64,000 nt of DNA, from assembly GCF_026212465.1 (NCBI RefSeq), contig NC_080059.1:12173829-12237828 (forward strand), written 5' to 3'. Below are positions 1 through 14,100 of this stretch, one piece after another. The notes under the pieces were generated by a model. That model searched no databases, had not been told where the DNA came from, and saw only the letters and a list, made by a program, of their open reading frames with translations. Origin of the DNA: Amaranthus tricolor (lineage: Eukaryota; Streptophyta; Magnoliopsida; Caryophyllales; Amaranthaceae). Each line of letters opens with the position of its first letter. Within the stretch, counting starts at the first letter, position 1. Both the position numbers and the translations under genes were made by a program.

Positions 1-3000
1 AGACTGAATATGCTGAAGAGGAGAATGAAATTGACTTTGGAGCCGTGACATTGAAACAGCTTAAAGACATCTGCAAATCCCATAAAAGAAAATCTCCAAG
101 TTCTGTTAATTTGGCTACTGTTAAACAAGAAAACAGTCAGTTCCATTGTGATATGGATGAACTTGACTTGAAGGAAACTCTGGGTAGTTTGAAGCAGAAG
201 TTGACCAAGAAAATAAAATCTCAGAAGAAAGGCATTTCCAAAAACAGTGCTGTTCCCTCTACATCTAGCAATTTGAGCTGTAGATTAAAGGACAAGCCGG
301 CTAATTTGAATTTACTTCAAATCTATGAGCCTCTGAGTATTAAGGTTGAAGATGCTGAATATGATTACTCACAGCCACAATTCAGAAGAAGCTCAATTGT
401 TAGTGATGAGCATCAATCTCACCATGAGCATTTAGAGATGCCTGTTTTGGTAGAAAATTCAGACTTTGCTTTTAGTCAAGCTTCACATGAACAACTTGAT
501 TGTCAGAATCCACTTACTTATGGAAATCTGAAAACTGATGAGATTATAAAGGTAGATAGTTCAGTTACTTCAGTAGTCAAAGGTGAACAGACTTTCATAT
601 TTAGTGGTTCTGAGGTCAAACGAGAAGGCCGGACTGATCTTTGGCCTTGTGACAAGCCCTCAAATGCAGTATTATGTGAAGGTAACATCTCTGATATTCA
701 AAATGGTTATCCCCTCTATTCATGTGCAGTTCAACCTCCACCACCTAATGTAAAATCAATCTGTATTCTTAATCAAGTTTCTTGCGAACACCTTGATAAT
801 GCTGAGCTTCAGAATCCAGTTACTTCTGATGATCCAAAAACTGTTGAGATTATAAATAGTTTGGCAGTTGAAGGTGAAGCTTTGGTCTCTAGTTGCTCTA
901 AGGTCAATAGAGGAGAAGACATGACTGATCTTACGGTATGTGATGAGCCTACTGAGACAGTTTTACTTGAAGATGATAGCTCTGAATTTCAAATAGATGA
1001 TCCCCAATATTCATGTTCACTTCAACCCCCACCACCTGATGAAAATACATCGAATGTGAAAGTCCCCTGCATGGCTCTTAATAGTCATTGTAATGATGTT
1101 GAGTTCAGTTGGGCTGGCAAAGCAATTGAGTCGATGGATAACAATAGAGATGAAGAATTAGCAAGAAGAGATGCCACAAACTACAATTCAGTGATTCAAC
1201 TTGATACTTGTTTGCTTGCGGTTGATAGTAAGGTTTCTCGGGATGTATCTATATCTGCACTTGAAGATAAACAATTGCCGGTACTTGATGTTACTATGAG
1301 AGAGGTGAAGGAAAATCCTACAGATCATGAGAGTAACTACAAAGATGTTAAATTGTTCGAAAATGGAGAAGGTGATAGGTTTATGGATGACACTACTGAA
1401 GCAAAGGCAACAAGAGGTACCAAGAATTTTAGTGCAACAGAAGATGAAAAATATTTTATTTTGGACTACGGATTGGAATCCCCTCATAGTGTCACTTCTG
1501 CTGTTGAAGATAATCAACCATTAATACATGATACCACTATTGCCCAGCTAAGCTGCTCTCCTGAAATTCAACCTTGCAAGGATATTGATCCTATAGTTCG
1601 ACAGATTGGATCAGTAGAAATCAAAGGGCTTAACAATAACAAGCAAGAGCAGCAACCACCGGAAAGGCTCTTCTCAGGCAGAAAGGTAAGCCCCCCACTC
1701 TCCCAAAAAAAAAAAAGAAAACTTGGATCAGGAAAAACAAACTTATATTTGAGTTTTGACCGACATGGGCTTATGTTTGTTTGCAGACAATTTCTCCAAA
1801 TTCTAAGGAAAGTCTATGCAGGGCTATAGCTTCAGCTGACATGCAAGATGATACTCAAAATCTTTGTGAGTGGTTATAGGCACTCGGACACTTCTATTAA
1901 TATCTCATACGATTTCTTTTGTACTTTGGTACACCAATCTGCTTCTTCTACTATATGATTAAAATAAATCTTAAGTGTTGAATGAATGTTTAGTTGTGTA
2001 TCTAAAATGAAAAAGCTTTGGTATGATTTGGATTTTCTTTGCTATGGTGTTTCTTAACCAAACTGATGTACAATTTATTCAAAATTCTTGATTCCTTGAA
2101 AGTTCTTTTAGGCAAGCATTAACAGTTAAATTTACTTAGATTTATTATTGTTTCAGGAAATGGAATAAAAGTAGAATTATTTAGCCTTTTACTGTTTCAG
2201 TGGGTCTAATAGTTCCTTATTCTCCACAGCATGTAGGGAGAAGCTTGACTTCGAGAAAAATTGTATGGATACTTCACCTCCTAGATCGAGTATCAAGAAA
2301 GCTCGGATTAGGTTTACATCAAAACGGCTGGAGACTTCAAATATGATTGAGATGAAAGTCTGTGCTCCACAGACATTAAAGAAAGATAAAGACGAGAGAA
2401 AACTTGTTCTTAAAGGCAGTGCTCCTCCTGGGTATCCTTACTCAGTACCAGCTGCCAGTACTTGTAGTTCTTCTAAAAGTTGCTCTCAAAATGCCATTAT
2501 ATTTGCAGAGCGGCAGATGACAGATATTGAGCGCCTTGCGACAAAGATCCTGTCGGAATTGCATTCAATGAAAGAACTAGTTGTGGATACGTTGCACTCT
2601 GAGTCCCGGACGTGTGCAGTATCAAGATATAACACTGACAAGGTAAATAAACCAATTGAAGTTCCTCTTTCTACAACCTTTGTAATGCCATTCCTTAAAT
2701 TTTCTGTGGAATACACAACAGATAATTAGACTTTATATATATATAAAAAGTCGACCAATAAAAGGGTCATTGGAAAGCATTGCATTGTTCCTCTGCTTAC
2801 CAAATTTGGTTTCAAATTTCAATATTTCCACTTTGAAATGTAATTGTCTCCATAGAGATGGAGTTAGGGACAAAATCTTTGTTAAAGATACTGTGTCACA
2901 CCTTCAGCGTGTATTTTCATATAAAAGACAGTTTTGTGCCTAAAACTGAAAGGCTGAAACAGCAATGCAGAACTCATATACTAAGATCTGACTGTTTCAG

Positions 3001-3466
3001 GCCAGAGTAGCTGTAGACAATGTTAAAAAGATTGAGGAAACATCAAAGAGGTGGCTCGCAATGATGGCAAGGGATTGCACTCGTTTCCGCAGAATTATGG
3101 TTAGTGTTGTTACTCAAATTTTTGGTTATTATTTGGAATAGAGAGCCTTCATAGTTTTCAACCCTTCTAAAAATCGTCGCTCAATAGGAATTATCGGAAA
3201 CAACCAATGCTTCTCTTCAAAAAAGCAATGATGATGAAGACTATCCAATCTTGGAGACAAAACAGTATGTTGTATCTTGTTTAAATGATTTTTTCTTTGT
3301 TCATTTCCGTTCAGTTCCTCATTGAGCTTTTTTTTTTCCCAGGGACGAACAAGAACCTTTTCCTCCAAGAAGTACGGTTCACAAGGAAAGAAAGATTGTT
3401 TTTGCCGATGAAGCTGGAGAAAACTTGTGTCATGTTAGAATTTTGTCAGCAGAGCTTGAATCCTAA
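1..3466 (+). CDS. Unidentified probable nuclear protein, 3' part of gene (5' end outside window)
   Basis: Exons read from splice sites and phase: 1-1685 (open from the window edge, codons from base 3), 1787-1865, 2230-2642, 3001-3099, 3188-3264 and 3343-3466 with TAA at 3464. All introns are GT-AG and all phases agree, so it looks intact. The large first exon is hydrophilic, rich in Ser, Glu and Asp, and contains two related blocks ending in a Gln-Pro-Pro-Pro-Pro motif (about 727-747 and 1021-1041), suggesting an internal repeat of about 100 codons. Lysine-rich runs such as KKIKSQKKG are candidate nuclear signals. The C-terminal exons look more constrained: a helical stretch with ERLATKILSELHSMKELV, then KIEETSKRWLAMMARDC, and a final HKERKIVFADEAGENLCHVR. 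I do not recognise the family securely. A plant FHA-domain protein with the FHA part upstream of the window is a guess only. It is followed by about 7.7 kb without genes before THO5. Confidence 0.75.
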
Positions 3467-3735
3467 AGCTAATTCTGTAGTTAAAATTTTCATTTGTAAG
3501 CATAGGAATTAGGAATTAGTATGCATAGTTGCATGTTTACAAAAGTATGATATATTGTAGCAGCCTAAATGAATATTAGATGCTATTTGTAAAGTTGTTT
3601 TCACTGATTTTATCAGTGCTGTTACTAGTGTAATCAATTGATCATGAAGGTTATAGCAGACAAAGCAACAATGGCACGACCTTTATCTCAACATATATGA
3701 AATCCGCTACATATAATAAAAAAATCAATTTAGTG
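3467..3735. other. 3' flank of the first gene
   Basis: This stretch should hold the 3' UTR and polyadenylation region of the gene ending at 3466. It is AT-rich, with no further reading frame. Nothing else is recognised. Confidence 0.5.
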
Positions 3736-5486
3736 CAAGGTTGTCAAAATTGTGATTCTAACTCAGATTGGAATCAACTCTGAAAATCGGATCGCAGAAT
3801 CGAATAATTCTACATTTTTGCAAAAATAAGTTGTAATGACTTATGCATATTGTTTAGTCATTTTTATTGTAAAAGAACACTTAAAATTCATGTAATATTT
3901 TGAAAACTTTTTTATCATTCAAAAATACATGTATACTTCTTTTTTTTGCCTTTTTTTCTCTTATTTTTAAGTATTGATGAACATAATAAGATAAACATTA
4001 ATTATATAATCGATATTTTAATAAAACAAACGCACCAAATAAATACAAAAATAATGATCCTTTGTATATAAAGCAACTTGAAATAGAGTGATCTAAATCT
4101 TATAACGAGTTTATCAAAGCCATATTGTATTATAACAATTTCAAAGCCTTAATAACTTCATAATACCAAATGAAAAAACTCTACTATATACATGATCAAT
4201 GATGCAAAAATTATCAACTATGAATACCAATTCAATCATTAGGTCAGTAACACTAAGTGGAAAGTAGCCTCAAATGATAATCTAGATAAAAAAAACAGTT
4301 CTAATATAAGGTGATAAGAATTTTTAATTAAACAGCTAAGAGTCCTAACTCTTACGCGTGTTGTTCATAAAACAATTATATTATGGCCAAAAGTCTCAAT
4401 TTAATCATATAAGAATTTAGCATTTTTGTGGAGTGTTTTTAGATGTGTAGATTCGTACGATTTTAGTTGCGATCATGGTTATCAGAATCTCGATTCCGAT
4501 CTATGATTCTACAACTCTATGATCCAAAAACAGGCAAGCGATCCATATCCTAAGTAGGATCTTAACAATGGTAAGATTGTACGTTTCTACCAAGATTAAG
4601 AATAAGGGTGCTAGGATCATAACGCGATCCTACGATCCTACAATCTCACAATTTGATCCTTATCACAAAAAAGTTTACATTCTAGTTTTTACTTAATATA
4701 AATAATATAGGTTAAAATTTGGAAATACATGCACTTACTAATTCGAAGTGTATAAATGATTATTAAAAATATACCTATTAATCAATTAAAAGTAAGTCAA
4801 ATCTATCTATCTATCTATACAATATATTAATGAACAAACGATTAGAACACGTGTCGACTTTAAGATATAAATTTTCCCACTCTTTTCATGTTCTTATTAA
4901 GCAAATATTTTTTAGCATATCATGTAATATCTTTCTAATTAGATTTATTTAGTTGATTAATTACAAAAGATTTTGAAATTATACTTTATTTACTAATTTT
5001 TTTTATTATATATAATCAATTAAGGTATTTAGTATCTTTTAAAGTTTTTAAAACAAATCAATTTATAGTTTCAATATGTTTAGGAGTTATATAATGAATT
5101 AATTACACATATAAGATTAGTTCTTTTTTATTTAAATAATTCATAAACCGTGCTAGGCATGAGAATCAATCTAGTATATCTTTATTTACAACTCAAAACT
5201 TTTAAAATTCATGGACTAAAATGAAAAATATAATTGATAATCAATTATCTATAATAGCATATAAAAGTATATTTGTATGATTTTATGATCCTACGATCTG
5301 ATTCTAATGATTTTGATCTTACTCCCTTATCGATCCTAGGTAGCATCTCGATTCTAATAACCTTGGTTGCGATTATACGATTCTGTATGATTCTACTTGC
5401 AATTCTAATTAATTTCAATTTTAGTAACGATTTTAATCATTATTGTGTACTATTCTACGATCTGAATCACGATTTTAACAGCCTTG
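3736..5486. mobile_element. Non-autonomous DNA transposon-like element with terminal inverted repeats
   Basis: The left end (caaggttgtcaaaattgtga at 3736) is an imperfect inverted copy of the right end (atcacgattttaacagccttgg, up to about 5487). Inside are many degenerate copies of a GATTCTACGATCC-like motif in both orientations (about 4440-4680 and 5270-5470), which act as extended subterminal repeats. No transposase reading frame is seen. I could not find a clear target-site duplication, so the superfamily is open. A Helitron-like element sits inside it. Confidence 0.5.
4802..5174 (+). mobile_element. Short non-autonomous Helitron-like element
   Basis: The element starts with TC after an A (4801/4802) and ends with CTAG followed by T (5171-5174). 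About nine bases before the CTAG is a short hairpin, cgtgc-tag-gcatg (5149-5161). This TC...hairpin...CTRR layout inserted between A and T is the hallmark of Helitrons. At about 373 bp it encodes nothing. The 5' end is a (TCTA)n run, which makes the exact start uncertain. A related copy lies at 6564-6810. Confidence 0.5.
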
Positions 5487-6563
5487 GTCTAATGACCTTA
5501 CTAGAAAGGTTGTTGTTAAGTATATACTATGAAATCATATTTGAAAATCTTGGGTTTTTCTAGTGAAAGTAAGTTTTTTCTTTTTCTTTGTAAACTTGTA
5601 ATAAGAGTTTGATTTTTACCACCTATATGAAAGATTGATACTCTCTCTCCCTTATCAATAGAGATTCTTTATCTAACCCTCGAATAAATATATGTAAAAA
5701 TAATAGTTAAAATGTTGAGTATTGGTTAATACATTTTAGAGTCGAGCCAACACAATTTCGATAATGGAAAACAGTTTTTAAAAGAATTTATAAAAAATAA
5801 TACATGATAGATTTTTTATAATGTGCTAATCAATAAGTTGAGATATTAATCAAGAAGAAAGGAAGTATGATTTGTATCTAGAGGAGGTGGTGTATGAGTC
5901 ATTTCTTGTTCATAGATTTTGTTAGCCACTTATTCAAAGAATTTCTAATCTCTATCTATTGATTTGTCTAGAAACTTAAGAGTTATACATGGTCTCAACT
6001 CTATCCTTAGTTTCATCTAAACCATCATACATCATTTTACATATTTTTTTTACATGTCAAGGTCATGTTCATGTGGGAAGGTGTCACAAAGCCTCCAATA
6101 ATACTTTCAAAACGGTACATGCTCAAATTGGTCACAAAACAAGCCATCCACGAGAAATAAATAAAAAACCAACTAACTAAAAAAAACGATCTATATATGA
6201 CAGTCACTTCTCGATATTGTGCCTAAAACTTTATTCAGACCTTTTATCCTTAATAGTAATATCACAAGTGCACATCATAACATTGTACATCGACAAATAC
6301 AGATCGAGTTCACTAGAAGTGGGAAATATGTTAATGGTTTCTCAACCAACTAATTGGCTCAAAAACATAAGAATAGATGATTTGTGATGAAACTAATTAA
6401 AAACGTAGAGTAAAACTATATCTAAAACTAAAACCAAGCATAAGACATATTTAATGGATCAAAGAGCGTAAAACTAAAAGCAATAAAAGAAAAAACATGT
6501 TAATCAATATGATTAAGAGGCGAAGGATAAACTTTCTTACTAAAATAGTTATCACTAGAATAC
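5487..6563. other. Intergenic DNA without recognised gene
   Basis: This is AT-rich sequence with only short random reading frames on both strands. I see no protein similarity and no clear element ends. Confidence 0.5.
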
Positions 6564-6810
6564 ATATCTAATCTATACAATCTATCTATATTCTATATAA
6601 TATATTAATAAAGAAATGATTAGGATACGTACATGTCGACTTTATAATAAAATTTTTCCGCTCTTTTTATTTTCTTATTAGGAAAGTATTTTTAGCATAT
6701 CATGTAATATCTATCTAATTAAATTTGTTTAATTGCTTAGTTACAAAAGATTTTAAAAGTACCTTATTTACTAATTTTTTACCACATACAATTATCTAAA
6801 ATATGTAATA
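6564..6810 (+). mobile_element. Second, decayed copy of the Helitron-like element
   Basis: Bases from about 6564 match the 5' two-thirds of the element at 4802 in the same orientation. Shared landmarks are atatattaat, the CATGTCGACTT/CGTGTCGACTT block, tttttagcatatcatgtaat and ttacaaaagatttt. The match fades near 6810, and no hairpin plus CTRR end follows directly. A further piece of the same family (gaaacaaatcaatttatagt) lies at about 7615-7640, so this copy may be interrupted or truncated. Confidence 0.4.
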
Positions 6811-6851
6811 TCTTTTAATTACAATGGATAATTATCGAAAAACATATTAAT

Positions 6852-7085
6852 TCATCATCATCATCATCGTACCCAGTGTATCCCACCCATAAAATTATTA
6901 GCAGGATCTAGGGAGGGAAGGACAACGACAACTCATACCCATAAAGGAGAGCGCGACCAATGAATCCTTCAACTCGAGAAAGATCATGAGTAGTTCCCGC
7001 AAAGAATAAGACTGAGTGGAGTTGACGCTAACTCCACAAGCATGTATCTTATCAACCAAATAAAGATAAATAAAATGCATAAAAA
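6852..7085 (-). mobile_element. 3' tail of an RTE-type LINE (or derived SINE)
   Basis: On the minus strand the segment ends with GGGATACACTGGGTACG followed by a (GATGAT)n tail (plus strand catcatcatcatcatc at about 6853-6868). Such GGG-ATACACTGGGTA plus trinucleotide tails are what I associate with 3' ends of plant RTE LINEs. The upstream part, with a TCCCTCCCTAGATCCTGC block, fits the same 3' UTR type. No coding part remains here. It is short and would have inserted as a 5'-truncated copy. Confidence 0.45.
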
Positions 7086-7751
<666 letters not shown>

Positions 7752-8045
7752 CAATTTACAAATAGGTTTTCATGAGTAGATATTAAAAAAAAAATGTGAT
7801 GTGATGATTTAGAAAATAAGGTTTTATTGTTCTAGATATATAATTTAGAATCATCATTGAAGCAATTTTGTTATGTTTCGATTTGTAAGGATTTTGGTTG
7901 ATAATATGTATATTAGTATGAAATATTAATTTGTAAATGAAAATATGAAAATTAAGTTATGTTAATTAATATTCTATGTTTTTATCAAATTATTTATAAT
8001 TTTGGTTGATTTAATTATATTGGTTAAGGGGTACGTGTGTTGTTG

Positions 8046-9464
8046 TGTTACAGTTTTTGCGTTATGATTGAAATCCGTTGAATTAAGGAATGAGATTAAA
8101 GAAATTAATTAAAGAAGAAAAACATCTCGGATAAAACTATTCTGCCTCGAGAAGCGCACTTTATGCGTTCATGGCTTGGGTGCATTTCGTTTGTTGTTTC
8201 ACTCACGATTGAATTAAAAGTCGCTTAAATGATAAAACCAATTAAAAATAGTAAATGGGTGTTAAAAATTATGAAATTTGATAACCAAGGTGATTGATAC
8301 CTTCTGGACACAGTCGTGAAGTTGGATTTGCTGTTTTAAATTTGTCAACTGTTCAAAATGGGTTGTAAATTTTTTGGTTGTTTTTGAAATTAAAGAACAA
8401 GTTTTTACGAATTAATCATTTAATAATATAAAGTATAGTGTCTTGATGGTGTAGAATGGTTTTGATGTGTGAGCACATTCTAATACGTGATTTTTGTGTG
8501 TGTGTTTTTGTGTTTAGGAACTCGATTCATAAGAGGTTGAATTATCGCACATGAGGTGATTTTGTATTGGATTGTTTCTCGTATTATCAAGGTACACGCT
8601 TAGACCATACTTTTGTAATTGGTTATGCAAAGTAATGTTGTATTCATTATATGATGTGATGTTGTATATCACTTAATGTTTAGACACCCGAAATAGTTTG
8701 AAAAGTGTTTATCTTGGAATTTGAGGATGTTTGTGGTTATCACCCTTATGGGTTGTTATAGTGGCATTGGGTACCCCTATGGGGTTGAGATTATTATTAC
8801 TTTTGGCCCATGATAGTGTAGATCATTACGGTGACCATGAGGGTATGCATACTCTTACCTTGACAATCCCGTTGAGTTGTCGGGCAACGTCTTAGTCAGG
8901 TGGCTGTCTTGGAATTAGCTCTCCCATGTGTATTCCACCAAACTTTGATAACACTTTGGCGATCCAAGTTGAAACGACCAACGCCATGAGTTGGGGAAAT
9001 TTGGAAAGTCGAGTATGACATAAAAGTTGTTAGAGCCTTTATATGCTAGGATAAACTCATTGCTTGTACGTAACCTATATAATGTATTGTATGATGTTGC
9101 CGACGTTTGTTGGTTTATGTTCTTTGGAATGTGCAATGATGTTGTCATTTGACAAGTAGCATGTTGATTGCAGGTGGGTTTAGAAGAGTAAAGGTGGACA
9201 CTAGAACCTGTAATTGAGCAATCCAATGCATTTATACGTTTTTTTTGAGTTTTATGTAAAGGACTTTAATTTTGTTTTTCTTCCGCATGTACTTTTGCAT
9301 ATTAGATGTTATTAGTTTTGATGAGGTCAGAAGGTTCTTAAGTTGTAAAACTTAAAAACTTCCGCTGACTTATTTGTTATTATTGTCGTTCATTTATTTC
9401 TTTGTCACTAGAACGTCGTCGGTCATAGAATTCGGTTGAACTTAAGTATCCGACGTGTAACCCG
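8046..9464 (-). mobile_element. Possible decayed Ty3/gypsy LTR, reverse orientation
   Basis: No coding capacity is present, but the stretch has a complex, non-AT-only texture unlike its surroundings. Read on the minus strand it begins near a TTACACGTCGG block, followed by an AGCGGAAGTTTTTAAG motif of the kind I associate with gypsy LTRs. It continues through ACCCCATAGGGGTACCC-type blocks and ends near a TAACA (tgttac on the plus strand at 8046). Ends are approximate, and I found no target-site duplication. It may be a solo LTR or other repeat. Confidence 0.3.
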
Positions 9465-11198
9465 AAATTCATATTTACATGTGAATATCCGGTTCACTTT
9501 AAATCAAACCATTACACATAACCATTTCTACCTCTCAAATAGAGCCACCTAAAACAACACTAATGAAACCAATGGAATCACCCCCTTATGCCGGAGGAGA
9601 GAGGGAGCAAGGAATGGGATGTTGCGTAGTCGGAAAAGGGATGTTGAAACAACCCAAACTAATGTAAACAGTATAATAATACAGTCTACTAACACAACGG
9701 AAGACCTATAGATGTCTGGACTGAATCCGACCTGTGGTTCGATGATAACAACAAACCAATTATAATTATTGAGTAACCAGACAAACAATGCACATTTAAT
9801 TAAGACATAAAAAGATTCTTATTTGGTAACCCTTTTTAAAATCAAATATTGTCACACTTTATTTTTGACAATACTTAAACTACGTTACATCACAGTGTAA
9901 GGTATAACTTTTAAAGAATACTTCTTTAAATAAACGACATACGGCTAATGAACTGCATAAGCTTATAGCTAAACATAATTGAAGTCATTTGTTATAAAAT
10001 AGTATTTTTTTACCAAATATTTTCACTAAAACAATGCTTAAAACAATAGTAAAATATATGAAAAACAGGGAATATTCATGGACCACCAGAAGTATGCATG
10101 ATATAACATTCTGGTAAAATGGGTGATCGTCTTCACCTAAATACGGCTCTTGCAAGAACTAAACGGGAGTGGGGCTTTGAGGCCGATCTTAAAAGCATAT
10201 ACCTAAAATCAAGCTCTAGGATTTTTCACATATATCCAGATACATAGTATCCGTTGTCTAATTTCCATTTTATCGCAAAGAACGGACATTTACAATGTCT
10301 TTATACAAAACTTTTAAGTAAAAATAAAACATGCTTTTGAAATTTTTAAATAAATATAATATTAACATACTTTATTTTATCAAAAACAATTTCCATAACA
10401 TGGTTAATTTCAGTAAAATCTACTAATAACATTATTATATAAGCAAAGCAATTAATAACTAGTTAAATAACAAATTGACTCATCATCAACAAAACATATA
10501 AGAGCTTGAGTTACCATTAATGGAGTTTTACAAATTTTTCCATCAATCTTAAATCCCAAATACAATTTGATTCAAATCCAAATAATATTAATTAATCAAA
10601 TAAGAACTCATAACTCAACAATTCCAATCAATAAAACTTCATTGAAGAATGAATAATAACCCTAAACACTTGATAAAAGGAGTACTCAATTTGAACCAGA
10701 ACTCAAAAATGACACTAACTGTCTCAAAACCAACCAAACAGATTTAGACAGAAGCTTGTATAAATAGAATGAACTTTAGTCTCAACTTTGAAACATACAA
10801 TTTATACTTAACTTAATAATAAACTTAAATTGTATTGACGATGATGATGGAGGGTAGCATTGAGACGGAGCCATGAAAGGAGTGTGTTTTCTTTTTATTT
10901 ATTTTATTTTTTCGTAGTTTTAGTTTTTAAATTGTATGACTCTTTTAATTTTTAAAAGAAGTAACCTATAATTACAAGTGAACAACCGAGCAATAATAAA
11001 CTTGGCTAAGTTACTGAAAAATTGAGATTATTCATTGTTGATCATTAGATGAAATTATGAAATGAAAATTATAAAAAATATTAAATTATTGTAGGTAATA
11101 AAAAAAAAGGCAAATTGGCAAGTGAGGGAGTACGTAGGACGATAATTGAAAATTTTGGGCATTTTGGCACTGGGCGAAGAAAGTGTCTGGGAGCAGCC
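9465..11198. other. Intergenic DNA and presumed THO5 promoter and 5' UTR
   Basis: No gene is seen. The last few hundred bases should contain the THO5 promoter and 5' UTR. I do not see a convincing TATA box at a fixed distance, and the frame is open upstream of the chosen ATG only as far as about 11115. Confidence 0.4.
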
Positions 11199-14100
11199 AT
11201 GGAAGTTAAGATGGAAGATGCGGCAATGGGGGAACAACTCGTAGTTCCTCCATTGGCGGCTGTAAAATTAGAGAAATCTGCATATGAAATATTGAAGGAG
11301 AGCAAAACTGGTGTAGAAGAGGTTGTAGCGAAGATCCTTTCACTGAAAAAGGATGATCAAGTAAAACCCGAAATTCGTGAACTTGTTACTCAGATGTTTC
11401 TCCACTTCGTCTCACTTCGCCAGGTCTCTATCCTCCTCTCCATTTTATTTCTAGGGTTTCTCGAATTATTAACATTTGTTACTTCAATCGTTACTTCATT
11501 GTTAATGTTTACGTTTATCCTGCTTTTTTAATAAGAACCTAAATTTACGGGTGGAGGTGGTAAATGATAGGAAGGAGTGGAGAAGGAGAATTTATGTGGA
11601 TGACGAGTGAGACTGATTTATGGTTCATGTAATCAACTTCAATCGTTTCGGTTTCAGGCTTTGCCATTTGTTGTAAACATTACTTCGTTGTTAATGTTTA
11701 TGCTTATCACGGTTCTCTTTGTGTTACGAATCCAATCTTTGATTAGGGTTGTTCATTTGAAGTACATACTTCTGAAAAAATGTTACAACTTTAGAGAAAT
11801 TTGAATTGATATCATAAACTATCAGGATTGTTATGATGATGCATTTTGTTCTGCTGTTATGATAGAACTTTGTGTCTTGGTACTTGGACTGGATTGTTTA
11901 TCTGTAGAAAAGCTGCATATGATTTGGACACAAAAGCTCCATTTGGTTGGATGAAAAACGTTATTTTTCAAGAATGTATAATTACATAATACTTATGTGG
12001 AGAATTTTCATGCTTTATCTTAAGAATCTAATTTTTCGGGCTGAAATATTTTGATGATAGAAACAAAAATTAATGTGAGAGACGGTCTCTCTGAGAAACA
12101 CTTTAGATATATGGGCTAAATAGCACAATTAATACAAATTAAAGAGAAAATAAGAATGTGGGCTTCTTGTTTTGAGGTCGTCTCTTTGAGAGACGCAAAC
12201 TCACAAGAATAGCTGTAATAGAACGGAATGGAGAAGGAGAACTTATTATGCTCCATGTAATTGACCTTGATCTTTTGGGACAAGGCTTTGGCTTTTGTTA
12301 TTTTTTTTAAAAATTCCTTCATTGTTAATGTGTATGCTTATCGTGCTTTGTCTATAAGAACCAAAATTTACTTGTTGAGATGATAGAAAATAGGAGGGAG
12401 TAAAGGATGAGAACTTACGTGGATGACCAATGAGAGTGATTTATATAGTTTATGTAACCGACGTTAATCTTTTTGGATTAACGCATTGACATTGTTGTTA
12501 TTATTGCTAATGTGCTAATCATGCCTTCATTATTAATGTTTATGCTTATCCTGCTTCGTCTATAAGAACCTAAATTTACGGATTGAGATAATATATGATA
12601 CAAAATATCGGATTAGGAGAATTAATGTGGATAACCATTGAGAATGATTTGTTCTAGTAGTCGACCTTGATTTTTTGGATTCAAGGCTTTAGAATTGTTG
12701 TTATTGTTGTTTTTGATCATCCATTCATTGTTAATGTTTATGCTTATCATGGTTTAAAAATCCAATCTTAAATTAAGGTAGTTAATGTGGAGTATATATT
12801 TCTGAAAAAGTTGGCTAATTTTAAAGAATCTTGTTTTGGTATTTGTCACTATCAGGATCGTTATGATGATATATATTGCACTGTTATGATTATAGAATTT
12901 GTGTTTTTGTTACTTTGAATTGTTGCTTATTTTTCAAAAAGTTGCATATGATTCGGATATAAAAGCTCCATTTGGTTTGACAAACAATTTAGTTTTCTAT
13001 AAATTACGATTGAGTATCTAGTGATGTTGAAAGGAAGGGAGGTGCATTTGAACTCTAAACCCATTGCAATAAGTTAAATTAGAGATTTTTTTTTCTATAT
13101 TTGAACATTTGGTCATTAGTTCTTATTAAGTGCAAAGAATATAATTTTATATGTAGGTATACTTATTCTGGTAAGATTGCATAACATTAGATCTTTGGTG
13201 TAGGCGAATCGTAAAATTTTAATCGAAGAAGATCGTGTAAAAGCCGAAACTGAACGTGCAAAAGCACCTGTGGACTATACAACTTTGCAGCTTCATAATT
13301 TGATGTATGAGAAGAGCCACTATCTCAAAGCTATAAAGGCATGTAAAGACTTCAAATCAAAGTATCCTGACATTCAACTTGTTTCTGAGACTGAATTTTT
13401 TAGTCAAGCACCTAAAGAATTCAAAGGAAATGCAACATCAAGTGATAGTGCTCACAAGTTGATGCTTGAGAGGCTTAATTACGAGCTATTCCAGGTAGTC
13501 ACAACTTATTTTTGTCTCCATGTATTAGACAGTTGTGTATATAATTCCTCCGTTCCGAATTACTTGCTACATCACGATTATTGGCATTATTCATTATGGA
13601 AGGTTATTTTATATATTGTGGCTAATGTGTAAGAAAAAATATAATTAAGTGGGATCTTGTATGAATCGTCTAATCCTACATTGTTTTGGCTCTTTTTACC
13701 TTTGGTTTTTGCTTGAAGGCGAACATCTAGGATAAGAAATTTACGTTGGGTGGTTATGTATTCTCCAGGGAGAACCTTACAATTTATGCAACTTTCTCTA
13801 TATATTATCCTTGTCAAAAAACAGTCAATTTGGGTTGCATTAACTTTAGTTCTAAAAGTCTCTAGATGGACACCTCTCTTCTTACATGTTTTAGCAATCC
13901 ACAAATCATGAGAGTGCAAAATTTTAAAATGGACTCATCTTCTATTCCTAGTTTCATTGCGAAAACCTCCATGAACGTTTTCGTAACCACTAATACATAC
14001 CCCTACGTGCCCATTTAGAGTACCTTTGATATAGAGCTTTTCATTCATTGTTATATTTTGCACTATATCATCGAGTTCCTGGCATAATTTCCTTTCAATT

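Noticed and set aside
5273..5563. Plus-strand frame of 96 codons
   Set aside because: Generated by the GATTCTACGATCC-type repeats of the inverted-repeat element.
9549..9788. Minus-strand frame of 79 codons with hydrophobic stretches
   Set aside because: No splice context or similarity recognised, within repeat-rich intergenic DNA.
11115..11198. Upstream in-frame extension of THO5 exon 1
   Set aside because: It has no family similarity; the ATG at 11199 has a better context and gives the expected MEVxMED-type start.
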